DNA from: Pseudomonas sp. BN411
GTDB lineage: Bacteria; Pseudomonadota; Gammaproteobacteria; Pseudomonadales; Pseudomonadaceae
Reading direction: 5' to 3'
DNA: 64,000 nt
NCBI RefSeq assembly: GCF_029871235.1
Contig: NZ_SSOM01000055.1
Location: forward strand, 62,001 to 126,000
Shown here: piece after piece, positions 19,339-28,558 of the stretch
How positions within the stretch are numbered: the first letter of the stretch is position 1
Layout: each line of letters opens with the position of its first letter
Position numbers and translations under genes: made by a program
The notes under the pieces: generated by a model
The model's database searches: none
Told to the model about the DNA's origin: nothing
The model's input: the letters and a program-made list of their open reading frames with translations, nothing else

Positions 19339-20064
19339 TCAGGCGAACACTTCGTCCAGCAGGGTGTACATCGCTGCGAAGGCACGTCGCGAGACCTTGC
19401 CGTTGTATTGCGCGGTACCCGGATTGTTGGCCGCCGGGTCGGTAAAGGAATGCACCGCACCGCCGTAGCTCAGCAGCTGCCAATCCACACCCGCCTCGCC
19501 CATCTCCCTGGCAAATGCCGGCAGCTGGTCTCGGGGCACCAACGGGTCCTGCGCGCCATCCAGCACCAGCACGGCTCCCTGGATATTGCGGGCGTCAGTG
19601 GGGTCCGGCGTATCCAGCGAGCCATGGAAGGACACCGCGGCCTTTAGCGGTGCGCCGGCCCGCGCCAGTTCCAGCGCGCAGGTGCCGCCGAAGCAGAAAC
19701 CGAAAGCCGCCAGCCGGGCCGCATCAGTGGGAGCCGCTTGTTGGCCACGCAAGGCTTCCAGGGCCGCCAGTAGGCGACGGCGCAACAGCGTGCGGTCCTG
19801 CTTCAGCGGCAGCATGGCGGCACTCGCCTCCGCCGGGTTGCCCGGCCGCACCGTCGTGCCATACACGTCCGTCAGCAACACGCGATAACCCCGGCCGGCG
19901 ACCTTCCCGGCGAGCTCCTCGGCACCACCGCTGACCCCGAACCAGTTGGGGGCCATCAGCAGACCCGGACGCGGCGCCGAGTCGGTGGCATCGAATAGCA
20001 GGCGGCCTTCGAAGGCCACGCCATCGACCGAGTAGCGGAGAGACTGGGACTGGATCTGCGTCAT
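19339..20064 (-). CDS. Dienelactone hydrolase family protein, cytoplasmic paralogue
   Basis: 241 residues, alpha/beta hydrolase fold. The nucleophile is Cys124 (FGFCFGGTCALELA), with Asp173 (DGAQDPLVP) and His205 (GAVHSFTDP) completing the triad. It has no signal peptide. It lies 3 bases after the stop of a paralogue that does have a signal peptide, and both share the PNWFGV/PNWMGV, FCFGG and SYGGAVHSFT motifs. The substrate is unknown; family members hydrolyse lactones or esters. Confidence 0.9.
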   Translation of the reverse strand: MTQIQSQSLRYSVDGVAFEGRLLFDATDSAPRPGLLMAPNWFGVSGGAEELAGKVAGRGYRVLLTDVYGTTVRPGNPAEASAAMLPLKQDRTLLRRRLLAALEALRGQQAAPTDAARLAAFGFCFGGTCALELARAGAPLKAAVSFHGSLDTPDPTDARNIQGAVLVLDGAQDPLVPRDQLPAFAREMGEAGVDWQLLSYGGAVHSFTDPAANNPGTAQYNGKVSRRAFAAMYTLLDEVFA

Positions 20065-20067
20065 GGA

Positions 20068-20856
20068 TTACCTCGTTCCGGTGAAGACTTCGTCGAACAG
20101 GTCGTTCATCGCCTGGTAGGCCCGCGCGGCGACCTTGGGGTTGTACTCATTGCGCCCCGGCACGTTGGCACCGGGCTCGGTGAAGGAGTGCACCGCGCCT
20201 CCGTAGCTGACCAACTGCCAATCTGCCTTGGCGGCAGTCATTTCGGCGGTAAAGGCGTCCACCTGAGTTTTGGGCACGGCCGGGTCATCGGCACCATGCA
20301 GCACCAGGACCGGCGCGCGGATGTTGCGGGCATCGGCCGGGTTGGGTGTGTCCAGGTTGCCATGGAAGGATACGAAGCCCTTCAACTGCGCCCCGGAGCG
20401 TGCCAGCTCCAGCACACTGCCACCGCCGAAGCAGAAACCGATGGCGCCGAGGCTGGCCAGATCAAGCGGCACCTTCGCACCCTGGGCCTTGAGCATCTCG
20501 ACCCCTGCCTGGGCGCGCTTGCGCATCAGCGGCCGGTCACCCCGCACCGCAGTGGCGGCAGCCCTGGCTTCCTCCGGCTTGGTCGGGCGGACGCCCTTGC
20601 CGTACATGTCGGCGATGAAAATCACGTAGCGCTGGCCGGCAATGCCCTTCGCCTGGTCGGCAGCGGCCGGCGTCACCCCCATCCAGTTGGGCACCATCAG
20701 CAGGCCTGGGCGCGGGGTTTTCACCGCGTCGTCATAGACCAGGGTGCCTTCGAACGGCTTGCCGTCGATTTCATAAGGCACCGTCTGGGTGACCATGCCC
20801 GCCCAGGTCGGGCCGGCGAACGCGAACAGCAGCGAGGGCAGCAGCAATCTGTTCAT
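20068..20856 (-). CDS. Dienelactone hydrolase family protein, exported paralogue
   Basis: 262 residues, with a signal peptide (LLLPSLLFAFAGPTWAG) absent from the downstream paralogue. The triad is Cys142 (IGFCFGGGSVLELA), Asp190/191 (HGADDPAVP) and His223 (GAVHSFTEP). Probably periplasmic. It is the first gene of the tandem pair, and its position next to htpG matches PA1597 as remembered. Substrate not deducible. Confidence 0.9.
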   Translation of the reverse strand: MNRLLLPSLLFAFAGPTWAGMVTQTVPYEIDGKPFEGTLVYDDAVKTPRPGLLMVPNWMGVTPAAADQAKGIAGQRYVIFIADMYGKGVRPTKPEEARAAATAVRGDRPLMRKRAQAGVEMLKAQGAKVPLDLASLGAIGFCFGGGSVLELARSGAQLKGFVSFHGNLDTPNPADARNIRAPVLVLHGADDPAVPKTQVDAFTAEMTAAKADWQLVSYGGAVHSFTEPGANVPGRNEYNPKVAARAYQAMNDLFDEVFTGTR

Positions 20857-20972
20857 GGACGATCTCCTGTAGCGGAGGGATGACTGAGCTTAGACCCTCT
20901 GGTGGGGTGAACTTCCCAACCTGCTTCATGGGAGATCGCAGCCCCAGCCGGCCCAGAATCCCGCACCAAAGA

Positions 20973-20998
20973 AAAAGGCCCGCAATCGCGGGCCTTTT
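20973..20998 (-). terminator. Terminator of htpG
   Basis: AAAAGGCCCGC and GCGGGCCTTTT form an 11-base stem with an AATC loop, 16 bases downstream of the htpG stop, with a T-run on the htpG-sense strand. Confidence 0.9.
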
Positions 20999-21014
20999 CC
21001 ATTGCAGCCGTCTA

Positions 21015-22913
21015 TCAGGCAGAGAGCTCCACCAACAGCTTGTTCAGGCGACGCACGTAGGCGGCCGGGTCCTTCAGGCTGTCGCCGGCAGCCAGGGCCG
21101 CCTGATCGAAGAGGATGTGGGACAGCTCGCCGAAGCGGTCTTCGTCCTGCTCGCCGTCCAGTTTCTCGATCAGCGGGTGGGCCGGGTTGATCTCGAAGAT
21201 CGGCTTGGAATCCGGAACCTTCTGGCCGCTGGCTTCGAGGATCTGGCGCATCTGCAGGCCCAGGTCCTGTTCACCGATGGCGAGGATCGCCGGGGAATCG
21301 GTCAGGCGGTGCGACACGCGTACTTCCGAAACTTCCTCGCCCAAGGCGGACTTGAGGCGCTCGATGAGCCCTTCCTTGGTCTTGGCGACTTCTTCCTGGG
21401 CCTTCTTGTCCTCTTCCGAGTCCAGCTTGCCGAGGTCGAGGTCACCACGGGCGACATCGACGAAGCCCTTGCCGTCGAAGTCGGACAGGTAGCTCATCAG
21501 CCACTCGTCGATGCGGTCGGTGAGCAGCAGCACTTCGATGCCCTTCTTGCGGAAGACTTCCAGGTGCGGGCTGTTCTTGACCTGCGAGTAGCTCTCGCCG
21601 GTGAGGTAGTAGATCTTGTCCTGGCCTTCCTGCATGCGGCCGATGTAGTCGGCCAGGGACACGCTCTGCTCACCCGACTCATCGCTGGTGGCGGCGAAGC
21701 GCAGCAGGCCGGCGATCTTCTCCTTGTTGGCGAAGTCCTCGGCCGGGCCTTCCTTCAGCACCTGGCCGAAGTTCTTCCAGAAGCCCTTGTACTGCTCGGG
21801 CTCGTTCTTCGCCAGTTTCTCCAGCATGTCCAGCACGCGCTTGGTCAGGGCCGACTTCATGGAGTCGATCACCGGGTCCTTTTGCAGGATTTCGCGGGAG
21901 ACGTTCAGCGACAGGTCATTGGAGTCCACCACGCCCTTGATGAAGCGCAGGTAGAGCGGCAGGAACTGATCCGCCTGGTCCATGATGAACACGCGCTGCA
22001 CGTACAGCTTCAGGCCACGCGGGGCCTCGCGGTGGTACAGGTCGAACGGGGCCCGGGCGGGTACGTAGAGCAGCGAGTTGTATTCCAGCTTGCCTTCGAC
22101 CTTGTTGTGGCTCCAGGTCAGCGGGTTCTCGAAGTCGTGGGCGACGTGCTTGTAGAACTCCTGGTATTCCTCGTCCTTCACCTCGGTGCGCGGACGGGTC
22201 CAGAGGGCACTGGCGCGGTTGACGATTTCCCATTCCTCCTCGGCAGGCGCCTCTTCACCGTGCTGCTCCTTCGGCAGCTCGATGGGCAGGGCGATGTGGT
22301 CGGAGTACTTCTTGATGACGTTGCGCAGGCGCCAGCCATCGGCGAATTCCGCTTCGTCGGCCTTCAGGTGCAGGACGATGCGGCTACCGCGCTCGGCCTT
22401 GTCGATAGTAGCGACGTCGAACTCGCCCTCGCCCTTCGATGCCCAGTGCACACCCTCGGCGGCCGGCAGGCCGGCGCGGCGGGTGAAGACGTCGACCTTG
22501 TCGGCAACGATGAAGGCGGAATAGAAGCCCACGCCGAACTGGCCGATCAGGTGGGAATCCTTTTTCTGGTCGCCAGACAGGTTCTTCAGGAAGTCGGCGG
22601 TGCCGGACTTGGCGATGGTGCCCAGGTGCGCGATCACCTCGTCACGGCTCATGCCGATGCCGTTGTCTTCGATAGTGACGGTGCGAGCGTCCTTGTCGAA
22701 GCTGACCCGGATCTTGAGATCGGCGCCGCCTTCCAGCAGCTCGGGCTTGGCCAGCGCCTCGAAGCGCAGTTTGTCAGCGGCGTCGGAGGCGTTGGAAATC
22801 AGCTCGCGAAGGAAGATTTCCTTGTTGGAATACAGGGAATGGATCATCAGGTGAAGCAGTTGCTTCACCTCGGTCTGGAAGCCCAGGGTTTCTTTTTGAG
22901 TTTCCACACTCAT
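21015..22913 (-). CDS. htpG: Molecular chaperone HtpG (Hsp90)
   Basis: 632 residues. The N-terminal ATPase domain has the GHKL motifs [30 protein letters not shown] and [11 protein letters not shown]. The middle domain and a C-terminal dimerisation domain follow. HtpG is the bacterial Hsp90, an ATP-driven chaperone. The ATG giving [13 protein letters not shown] is chosen; this is the conserved start. A near-consensus sigma-32 promoter lies just upstream (22971-22998), so heat-shock induction is expected. Confidence 0.98.
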   Translation of the reverse strand: MSVETQKETLGFQTEVKQLLHLMIHSLYSNKEIFLRELISNASDAADKLRFEALAKPELLEGGADLKIRVSFDKDARTVTIEDNGIGMSRDEVIAHLGTIAKSGTADFLKNLSGDQKKDSHLIGQFGVGFYSAFIVADKVDVFTRRAGLPAAEGVHWASKGEGEFDVATIDKAERGSRIVLHLKADEAEFADGWRLRNVIKKYSDHIALPIELPKEQHGEEAPAEEEWEIVNRASALWTRPRTEVKDEEYQEFYKHVAHDFENPLTWSHNKVEGKLEYNSLLYVPARAPFDLYHREAPRGLKLYVQRVFIMDQADQFLPLYLRFIKGVVDSNDLSLNVSREILQKDPVIDSMKSALTKRVLDMLEKLAKNEPEQYKGFWKNFGQVLKEGPAEDFANKEKIAGLLRFAATSDESGEQSVSLADYIGRMQEGQDKIYYLTGESYSQVKNSPHLEVFRKKGIEVLLLTDRIDEWLMSYLSDFDGKGFVDVARGDLDLGKLDSEEDKKAQEEVAKTKEGLIERLKSALGEEVSEVRVSHRLTDSPAILAIGEQDLGLQMRQILEASGQKVPDSKPIFEINPAHPLIEKLDGEQDEDRFGELSHILFDQAALAAGDSLKDPAAYVRRLNKLLVELSA

Positions 22914-22970
22914 GGTCGTCTGACTCCACTTGGATGGCTTGAGCCGCATGTGCGGCGGCGGATGTCATCC

Positions 22971-22998
22971 AGATGGGGCCTTCGACAAGGATTTCAAG
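22971..22998 (-). promoter_or_regulatory. Sigma-32 (heat-shock) promoter of htpG
   Basis: Read on the minus strand: -35 CTTGAAA (22998-22992), a 13-base spacer, -10 CCCCATCT (22978-22971). This fits the RpoH consensus CTTGAAA-N11-16-CCCCATNT at every fixed position. It lies about 58 bases before the htpG ATG. Confidence 0.88.
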
Positions 22999-23055
22999 TG
23001 CTTAGCGAAACGCGGGCGTCATTGCTGTGACGGGGAGCTTCGGCCCCCATACGGC

Positions 23056-24303
23056 TCAGGGCTCGAGCAGCTCGACGTGGGAGACCTCGTCCAGGTCGAA
23101 GCTGAAGCTGGCGGCACCCGCTCCGCCCAGGTTGCGACGGATGAGGATGCGGCCTTCGCGGTCCAGGCCGGTGAAGCGGCCTTCGGCGGTGCTGCCACGC
23201 ACCGTGTACACACGCATGCTGAGCTCCTGGTACTGGCTGGGATTGCTCAGCAAGCGCTGCAACGAGAAGCGCAGGCGACGATCCACCGGGCGGGCGGCGT
23301 CCGCTGCGGATGCCGATTCCTGCGCCTCGCTGGGCGCCTGGGGTGCCGCACCGGGTTCGGCCAAGGGCGGGAAGCTGTCGCGGCGCACTCGCCAGCCCTT
23401 GGTCTCGCTCTTGGCAAGCTGAATCGACAGGCGCTGGTCCTGGCCATCGACCCGGGCCTCCACTTCAAGGTCCAGCTCGCGCGCCGGCAGGCTGACGGCC
23501 GGCAACGGCACCAGCTCGACATTGCGGGTAGCGAATCGCCGCTGCAGGTAGTCGCGTATCACGTAGGCCAGGGTGTCGCGGGAGTCGTAGGTCGGGTCCA
23601 CCCGGCCGTCGCGATAGCGCAGGCGGTCGGTAAAAACCTCCAGATGCCCGGTGAGCGTGGTGGAGAACTTCGGCGGTAGTACCAGGTGGAAGTCCCCTGC
23701 CAGACGGTTCGGCGCCACCGGCTGCAGGTCCAGGTGCAGGGTGTAGCCACGGGGAATGCGCCGCGCCTCCGGCAGCTCCTGCTCCGGCAGCAGCCAGCTG
23801 ATCTCGACTTCCGGCTTCGGGCCGACGTCCTGGGGCAGGACATCCAGGCGCAGGCCACTCTGGGGCTGGTTGCCGACGCGGATGGTCAGCTCGCGACGGG
23901 CGTAGAAGTCCTGCCCTTCACGCAGGCTGAGAATGCCGTCTACCAGCTCGGCCTCCAGCGGTGAAAAGTGCTGCCCGTTGAGTTCGCCGTTCAGTCGGAT
24001 GTCCAGTTCGGACCTGGCCCGATCCTCCTCGCCCAGCCAGCGCAGGCTGAGAATCGCCTGGAGGCGCTCAGGGTCCTGGGCGGCGAGCATGGTGAGGCCC
24101 ACCACCAGCGGGATGAAGCCCATGGCGCCCAGGACCACGGCCTTGCGTGCGTTACGCCAGTGGTAGAGCACGTAGGCCAGGGTGACGGGCGGCAACAGGC
24201 TGCCGAAGCCCCAGAGCAGGCTGGTGCCGAAGGCCAGCATGACCAGCCAGACGAGTCCGGTGACGATCAGCAACAGGCCGCCAAGAATCAGTAACGCAAC
24301 CAT
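23056..24303 (-). CDS. Membrane-anchored protein of unknown function (PA1595-like)
   Basis: 415 residues. Three hydrophobic segments at about 3-30, 35-50 and 58-75 are followed by a large soluble region of ~340 residues, beta-rich, with a basic/acidic alternation and a low-complexity Ala/Ser/Glu patch around 320-335. No enzyme motif was recognised. The ATG (MVALLILGGLLLIVTG) is chosen as the first start that places a membrane segment at the N-terminus. It lies between htpG and the thioesterase pair; position matches an uncharacterised gene next to P. aeruginosa htpG. Confidence 0.75.
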   Translation of the reverse strand: MVALLILGGLLLIVTGLVWLVMLAFGTSLLWGFGSLLPPVTLAYVLYHWRNARKAVVLGAMGFIPLVVGLTMLAAQDPERLQAILSLRWLGEEDRARSELDIRLNGELNGQHFSPLEAELVDGILSLREGQDFYARRELTIRVGNQPQSGLRLDVLPQDVGPKPEVEISWLLPEQELPEARRIPRGYTLHLDLQPVAPNRLAGDFHLVLPPKFSTTLTGHLEVFTDRLRYRDGRVDPTYDSRDTLAYVIRDYLQRRFATRNVELVPLPAVSLPARELDLEVEARVDGQDQRLSIQLAKSETKGWRVRRDSFPPLAEPGAAPQAPSEAQESASAADAARPVDRRLRFSLQRLLSNPSQYQELSMRVYTVRGSTAEGRFTGLDREGRILIRRNLGGAGAASFSFDLDEVSHVELLEP

Positions 24304-24343
24304 CGGGCTTTCCTTGTGAACGACCGGACGCGACTGGCGCGCC

Positions 24344-24787
24344 TCAGGGTTCGTCGACCTTGAAGTGGGCGCGCGCGGTGGCGATGGGTTCGGTCTGGGT
24401 GGTCTGCCAGGCGGTGATGGCGACGTTGGCGACGCGGCGGCCTTGTCGCCAGACCTGGCACTGGACGTAGGTGTCACGATAGTGCCCGGCGCGAAGGTAA
24501 TCTATCGAGAAGTCGATGATTTTGGGCATATGTGGCGTGCCCATGAACATCAGCAGGTGGAGCATGGCCGCGTGCTCCATGAAACCGGCGATCACGCCGC
24601 CATGGATGGCCGGCAGGGTCGGATTGCCGATGTTGTCCTTGCTCGCCGGCAGGCGGAACACCATGTCGTCCCCAAGGCGCAGGCATTCCATGCCAATCAG
24701 CTTGGCGTAAGGAATCAGGCACACCAGCGAGCCGTAGTCATTCTTTTCATGGGCTTCACGCACCAGGGCGTTGAGGTCGAGGCTCAT
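24344..24787 (-). CDS. PaaI-type hotdog thioesterase, second of an overlapping pair
   Basis: 147 residues. The family loop IHGGVIAGFMEHAA has HGG at 62-64 and Glu71 where PaaI enzymes usually have Asp. PIIDF-like strand IIDFSIDYLRAGHYRDTY follows. It should hydrolyse acyl-CoA thioesters; the substrate is unknown. The ATG (MSLDLNALV) overlaps the stop of the upstream thioesterase gene as ATGA, so translation is likely coupled. Confidence 0.87.
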   Translation of the reverse strand: MSLDLNALVREAHEKNDYGSLVCLIPYAKLIGMECLRLGDDMVFRLPASKDNIGNPTLPAIHGGVIAGFMEHAAMLHLLMFMGTPHMPKIIDFSIDYLRAGHYRDTYVQCQVWRQGRRVANVAITAWQTTQTEPIATARAHFKVDEP

Positions 24788-25239
24788 ACCGCACCTCCCT
24801 GCTTCAACTGGCCCGGCTTGCCCATGCGCATGAATGCACCGACCACATGGGCGATGGGCTGGGCCGGATCGTCCTGGTAGGCATAGCCGCGGGTGAAAAT
24901 GACGTTGGGCGTCACCCGGTAGCATTCAGCGAATCCGAAGACGTCCTTGTGGGGCTCGGCCGGATGCATGTAGTCGATGCGCAGGTCCAGAGTCGGGCAG
25001 ATCTCGAATTCCGGCAGCACGCAGACCGTGGAGATGCCGCAAGTAGTGTCCATCAGAGTGGTGATGGCGCCGCCGTGGATCACACCGGTTTCCGGATTGC
25101 CTATGATTTGTGTGCTGTAGGGCAGACGCAGGGTCAGGCCCTCGGGGGTGGCATCGTGCACGCTGAGGCCGAGCACCTGGCAATGGCGCAGCACAGTGAG
25201 AAAGCGCTGCGCCCGTTCAATAAGGGAGTTGTCCGTCAT
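24784..25239 (-). CDS. PaaI-type hotdog thioesterase, first of an overlapping pair
   Basis: 151 residues. HGG at 55-57 and the catalytic-type Asp64 in VIHGGAITTLMDTTCG, then LDLRIDYMHPAEPHKDV, the standard PaaI/COG2050 core. It probably acts on phenylacetyl- or other acyl-CoA thioesters. With its overlapping neighbour it could form a homodimer or a mixed assembly; hotdog proteins act as dimers or tetramers. Divergent from the lipoprotein gene. Confidence 0.88.
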   Translation of the reverse strand: MTDNSLIERAQRFLTVLRHCQVLGLSVHDATPEGLTLRLPYSTQIIGNPETGVIHGGAITTLMDTTCGISTVCVLPEFEICPTLDLRIDYMHPAEPHKDVFGFAECYRVTPNVIFTRGYAYQDDPAQPIAHVVGAFMRMGKPGQLKQGGAV

Positions 25240-25342
25240 GACTGCAACCTTGGCGGAAGATGGGCAAAGAGTCGAATAATACCCTGCTGACGATTAGCCG
25301 TTGTCGACAAGTACTGAAACCAGGCTTTTTTTAAAAGACGTT

Positions 25343-25370
25343 GAACTTAGAATCAGTTCACAAACTCCAA
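25343..25370 (+). promoter_or_regulatory. Candidate AlgU (sigma-22) promoter of the small lipoprotein gene
   Basis: GAACTT at 25343-25348, a 17-base spacer and TCCAA at 25366-25370 resemble the AlgU/RpoE pattern GAACTT-N16-17-TCtgA, though the -10 matches only in part. It lies 37 bases before the ATG. Confidence 0.4.
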
Positions 25371-25407
25371 CTGCTATCTACGAGGAAAGCCACACATGGA
25401 GGCTCAA

Positions 25408-25629
25408 ATGAAAAAAACCCTGTCTCTCGCCCTGCTGCTGGCCGCCAGCCTTGGTCTCGCCGCCTGCGACAAGAAGGAAGAGGCTCAGGCACCGGCTGCA
25501 CCGGCTGCACCGGCGACCGAATCGCAGCCGAGCACTCCGGCTCCGGCTCCGGAAACCGCCCCGGCTCCGAGCGCACCCGCCGCGCCGGCCGCTCCGGACA
25601 CCGCCCCGTCCGAGGAGAAGAGCCAGTAA
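25408..25629 (+). CDS. Small Ala/Pro-rich lipoprotein
   Basis: 73 residues. Signal peptide with lipobox LAAC (MKKTLSLALLLAASLGLAAC), so the mature protein begins at Cys20 and is lipid-anchored. Lys/Glu follow the cysteine, then a ~45-residue stretch built almost only of Ala, Pro, Glu, Thr and Ser, which will be disordered. No function can be assigned. GGAGG lies 5 bases before the ATG at 25408, which decides the start over an in-frame ATG 12 bases earlier. Confidence 0.8.
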   Translation: MKKTLSLALLLAASLGLAACDKKEEAQAPAAPAAPATESQPSTPAPAPETAPAPSAPAAPAAPDTAPSEEKSQ

Positions 25630-25644
25630 GCTTCCGGCAGCAAT

Positions 25645-25679
25645 AACAACAAGGCCCGCATATCGCGGGCCTTGTTGTT
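25645..25679. terminator. Bidirectional terminator
   Basis: AACAACAAGGCCCGC and GCGGGCCTTGTTGTT form a perfect 15-base stem with a five-base loop between the lipoprotein gene and the convergent MAPEG gene. Confidence 0.92.
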
Positions 25680-25689
25680 TCCGAAGGGT

Positions 25690-26079
25690 TCAGAGCGCAG
25701 GACTGAGCATCAGCAGCAGGCTGCAGACCAGGCCGACGCCCCAGACCAGACTGCGCAGGCTGGCCTTGTCGTTCCAGTAGAGGAACAGATAGAGCACCCG
25801 CGACACGATGAAGGCGATTGCCAGCAGGTCGACGAACCAGCCCTGGCTCTGGGTGACATGGGCCACCAGCACGCCTGCCGCGAACAACGGGAAGATCTCC
25901 AGGGTGTTCTGGTGCGCCGCCACCGCCCGCGCGCCGAAGCCAGTCAGTCGCGCCTGCTGTGCACGGGGATTGCGGTTGTCGTACCCCCTGCCCTCCTCGC
26001 GCATGGCCTTGGCCACCGGCACCTTGGCCAGGTAGATGAGCAGAGCGGCAAAGAACAGGCACCAGAACGGAATACTCAT
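25690..26079 (-). CDS. MAPEG family membrane protein
   Basis: 129 residues with four hydrophobic segments. The RNPRAQQARLTGFGARAVAAHQNTLE motif region is typical of MAPEG proteins (membrane-associated, eicosanoid/glutathione metabolism fold). The bacterial members have no settled function. Its ATG overlaps the stop of the DUF599 gene as ATGA, so the two are translated together. Confidence 0.87.
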   Translation of the reverse strand: MSIPFWCLFFAALLIYLAKVPVAKAMREEGRGYDNRNPRAQQARLTGFGARAVAAHQNTLEIFPLFAAGVLVAHVTQSQGWFVDLLAIAFIVSRVLYLFLYWNDKASLRSLVWGVGLVCSLLLMLSPAL

Positions 26080-26810
26080 TCGACTTTCTCCTTGGGCGCT
26101 TCCAGCGCCTGGGTCGGGGTGTAGACCATCACATCCAGTACATCCGAGTGGAATTCGCGGCGGTAGAGCACCAGCACGACTCCGGTGGTCACGATGACGA
26201 AGAACCAGGGGTTGATGAACCAGGCCAGCATGGCCAGGCCGAAGTAGTAGCTGCGCAGGCCGAAGTTGAACTGGTTGGCCGCCAGCGAAATTACCCTCGC
26301 GGTGCGCTCGGCGAAGTCTTTCCTTTCCTGCTCACTGACGTGCTTCTCGCCGATCATCGGGGCAGACCCCACCAGAATGGCGGCGAAGTTGTACTGGCGC
26401 ATGCACCAGCTGAAGGTGAAGAAGGCGTAGACGAAGACCACCGCCAGCCCCAGCAGCTTGAGTTCGGAAATGCCGCGACTGGCGGGTTGTACGAATGGCA
26501 GGTCCGCCAGCACCGACACCGCGCGGTCGGTCGAGCCGAGCACGGTGAGGATGCCGGCCAGGATAATCAGGGTGCTGGACGCGAAGAAGGAGGCATTGCG
26601 CTCCAGGTTGCCGATCACGCTGGCATCGGCGATACGGTTGTCGCGCAGCAACAGGCGGCGCATCCAGTCCTCGCGATAGAGGTGCAGAACCGAAGCCAGG
26701 CAGGCGGTATCCCTGCCCTTCCAGATGGCGTAGCGGGTGTATCCCACCCAGCACGTGATGAACCAGAGGATGGCCACCAGGTGGGGCCAATTGCGCAGAA
26801 TGCTGGACAT
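26076..26810 (-). CDS. DUF599 membrane protein
   Basis: 244 residues with about four transmembrane segments. Conserved-looking features include REDWMRRLLLRDNRIADASV, LERNASFFASSTLIILAG and NQFNFGLRSYYFGLA, which mark the DUF599 family. Function unknown. AAGGAATTCGC leads into the ATG. First gene of a two-gene unit with the MAPEG protein. Confidence 0.85.
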   Translation of the reverse strand: MSSILRNWPHLVAILWFITCWVGYTRYAIWKGRDTACLASVLHLYREDWMRRLLLRDNRIADASVIGNLERNASFFASSTLIILAGILTVLGSTDRAVSVLADLPFVQPASRGISELKLLGLAVVFVYAFFTFSWCMRQYNFAAILVGSAPMIGEKHVSEQERKDFAERTARVISLAANQFNFGLRSYYFGLAMLAWFINPWFFVIVTTGVVLVLYRREFHSDVLDVMVYTPTQALEAPKEKVE

Positions 26811-26890
26811 GCGAATTCCTTTTAAGAACGCGGCCGATTATAGCGACCCATTAGCAGGCCCCTGCAGGGTCTGATGACGGCTGTTCGAAA

Positions 26891-26920
26891 CAAAAAGGCC
26901 GCCCGGAGGCGGCCTTTTTG
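26891..26920 (-). terminator. Terminator of brnQ
   Basis: CAAAAAGGCCGCC and GGCGGCCTTTTTG pair over 13 bases around CGGA, 14 bases past the brnQ stop, with a T-run. Confidence 0.9.
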
Positions 26921-26933
26921 CACTAGCCAGCAA

Positions 26934-28247
26934 TCAGGCGGTGACTTCCACCGGCTTGCCCAGCAGGCGGTCGTAGATGCTGGCCGCGGCCAGGGTGGCC
27001 ACGGACGGCAGCAGCCAGGCGAGTCCTTGCTCGGACAGCGGCAGGTGAGACAGCCACTGCGGCATCCAGCCCGCGAGTTCGGCACCCTTGAGGGCATCGA
27101 TCAGGCCGAACAGCAGCGACACCAGCATCACCGGGGCCACCACGCGGCCTGGGGAGCGCCACAGACCCACGCAGAAACTCAGGGCCACCAGCACGATGCA
27201 CGGCGGGTAGATGCCGGTGAGTACCGGCACCGAAACCTGGATCAGCTTGGTCAGGCCGAGGTTGGATACCACCAGGCTGAAGGCGGCAAGGATGATCACC
27301 AGGCTGCGGTAGGACAGCGGCAACAGGCGGCTGAAGTACTCGGCGCAAGCACAGGTCAGACCAACAGCGGTCACCAGGCAGGCCAGGGAGATCAGCAGCG
27401 CGAGGAAGGTGCTGCCGAGGTTGCCGAAGGTGTGCTGCACATATGCGTGCAGGACCGCGGCACCGTTTGTGGCGGCACCAGCGATGTCGTGGCTGTTGGC
27501 ACCGAGGCGGAACAGGCTGATGTACACCAGCGCCAGACCGACACCGGCGATCAGGCCTGCGATGATGGCGTATCGGGTGATCAGGCGCGGCGACTCGACG
27601 CCACGGGAACGGATCGCGTTCACGATGACGATGCCGAACACCAGGGCGCCCAGGGTATCCATGGTCAGGTAGCCGTTGATGAAGCCCTGGGAGAACGGCG
27701 CGGCCTGGTAGGCCGGGGTGGCGTCACCGATTTCGCCCATCGGCAACATGAAGGCGGCGATGCCGAGAATGGCCAGGGCCACGATCTTCATCGGCGCCAG
27801 CACGCGGCCGACGGTATCCAGCAGACGGCCGGGATACAGGGAAACCGCCAGTACCACGATGAAGTACACGAGGCTGTAGGCGAACAGGGCCAGCGGGGTA
27901 TCGCCGGTCAGCGGCGCCAGGCCGACTTCGAACGAGACGGTCGCGGTACGCGGGGTGGCGAACAGCGGGCCGACCGACAGGTAGCAGACAGAGGCCAGGA
28001 GCACGCCTGCCGTTCTGCCGATGGGGCTGCTGAGGGTGTCCATGGCGCCGCCGACCTTGGCCAGGGCGATGACGGTTACCACGGGCAGGCCGACGGCGGT
28101 GATCAGGAAGCCGAGCGCAGCCATCCAGACATGGGGACCGGACTGCAGACCGACAATGGGCGGGAAAATGATATTGCCAGCTCCGACGAACAACGCGAAC
28201 GTCATGAAGCCGAGTGCCAGGACGTCCTGGCCTTTCAAGGATTTCAT
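26934..28247 (-). CDS. brnQ: Branched-chain amino acid:Na+ symporter (BrnQ/BraB, LIVCS family)
   Basis: 437 residues with about 12 hydrophobic segments. The N-terminal [21 protein letters not shown] is the LIVCS signature. The carrier imports leucine, isoleucine and valine with Na+. Position between the DUF599 gene and sucD matches braB (PA1590) in P. aeruginosa. No good ribosome-binding site is seen before the ATG (TTCCCCA), and a 260-base leader separates it from sucD. Confidence 0.93.
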   Translation of the reverse strand: MKSLKGQDVLALGFMTFALFVGAGNIIFPPIVGLQSGPHVWMAALGFLITAVGLPVVTVIALAKVGGAMDTLSSPIGRTAGVLLASVCYLSVGPLFATPRTATVSFEVGLAPLTGDTPLALFAYSLVYFIVVLAVSLYPGRLLDTVGRVLAPMKIVALAILGIAAFMLPMGEIGDATPAYQAAPFSQGFINGYLTMDTLGALVFGIVIVNAIRSRGVESPRLITRYAIIAGLIAGVGLALVYISLFRLGANSHDIAGAATNGAAVLHAYVQHTFGNLGSTFLALLISLACLVTAVGLTCACAEYFSRLLPLSYRSLVIILAAFSLVVSNLGLTKLIQVSVPVLTGIYPPCIVLVALSFCVGLWRSPGRVVAPVMLVSLLFGLIDALKGAELAGWMPQWLSHLPLSEQGLAWLLPSVATLAAASIYDRLLGKPVEVTA

Positions 28248-28510
28248 TGGGGAATTACCACATCGCTGAAACAGGGTTTACCGAAGGGGTTTCCCGATTG
28301 GGTCGGGGGAAACGTCATCCATCCGTTTGGGATTGATCGCTAGTGCCCGACCTTCGCCCTTGTGGGGCATGGTGAGCGGCATGGTTGCTACCCTACCGAT
28401 TTTACCGAGGGAAGCGCCTGACGTGGATCAGGTTGTCGGAGTAGCTACCGTTTCTGTCGCTTGGCCGACAGGCGGTTGCACTTTCACGCAAGAGGGTTGC
28501 ACCTCGAACG
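28248..28510. other. Long leader region upstream of brnQ
   Basis: With the sucD terminator this makes a gap of just over 300 bases. Read toward brnQ it holds a weak CCCGA/TCGGG hairpin near 28290-28305 and a short possible reading frame without branched-chain codon enrichment. No clear promoter, riboswitch or attenuator was recognised. Confidence 0.5.
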
Positions 28511-28540
28511 ACAAAGGCCACCCCGAAGGGTGGCCTTTGT
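28511..28540 (-). terminator. Terminator of the sdh-suc cluster (after sucD)
   Basis: ACAAAGGCCACCC and GGGTGGCCTTTGT form a 13-base stem with a CGAA tetraloop, 18 bases after the sucD stop. Confidence 0.9.
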
Positions 28541-28558
28541 TGGGGGAATCAAGTCGCC

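Noticed and set aside
28248-28510. Leader peptide or riboswitch before brnQ
   Set aside because: The short frame has no run of Leu, Ile or Val codons, and the hairpins are weak.
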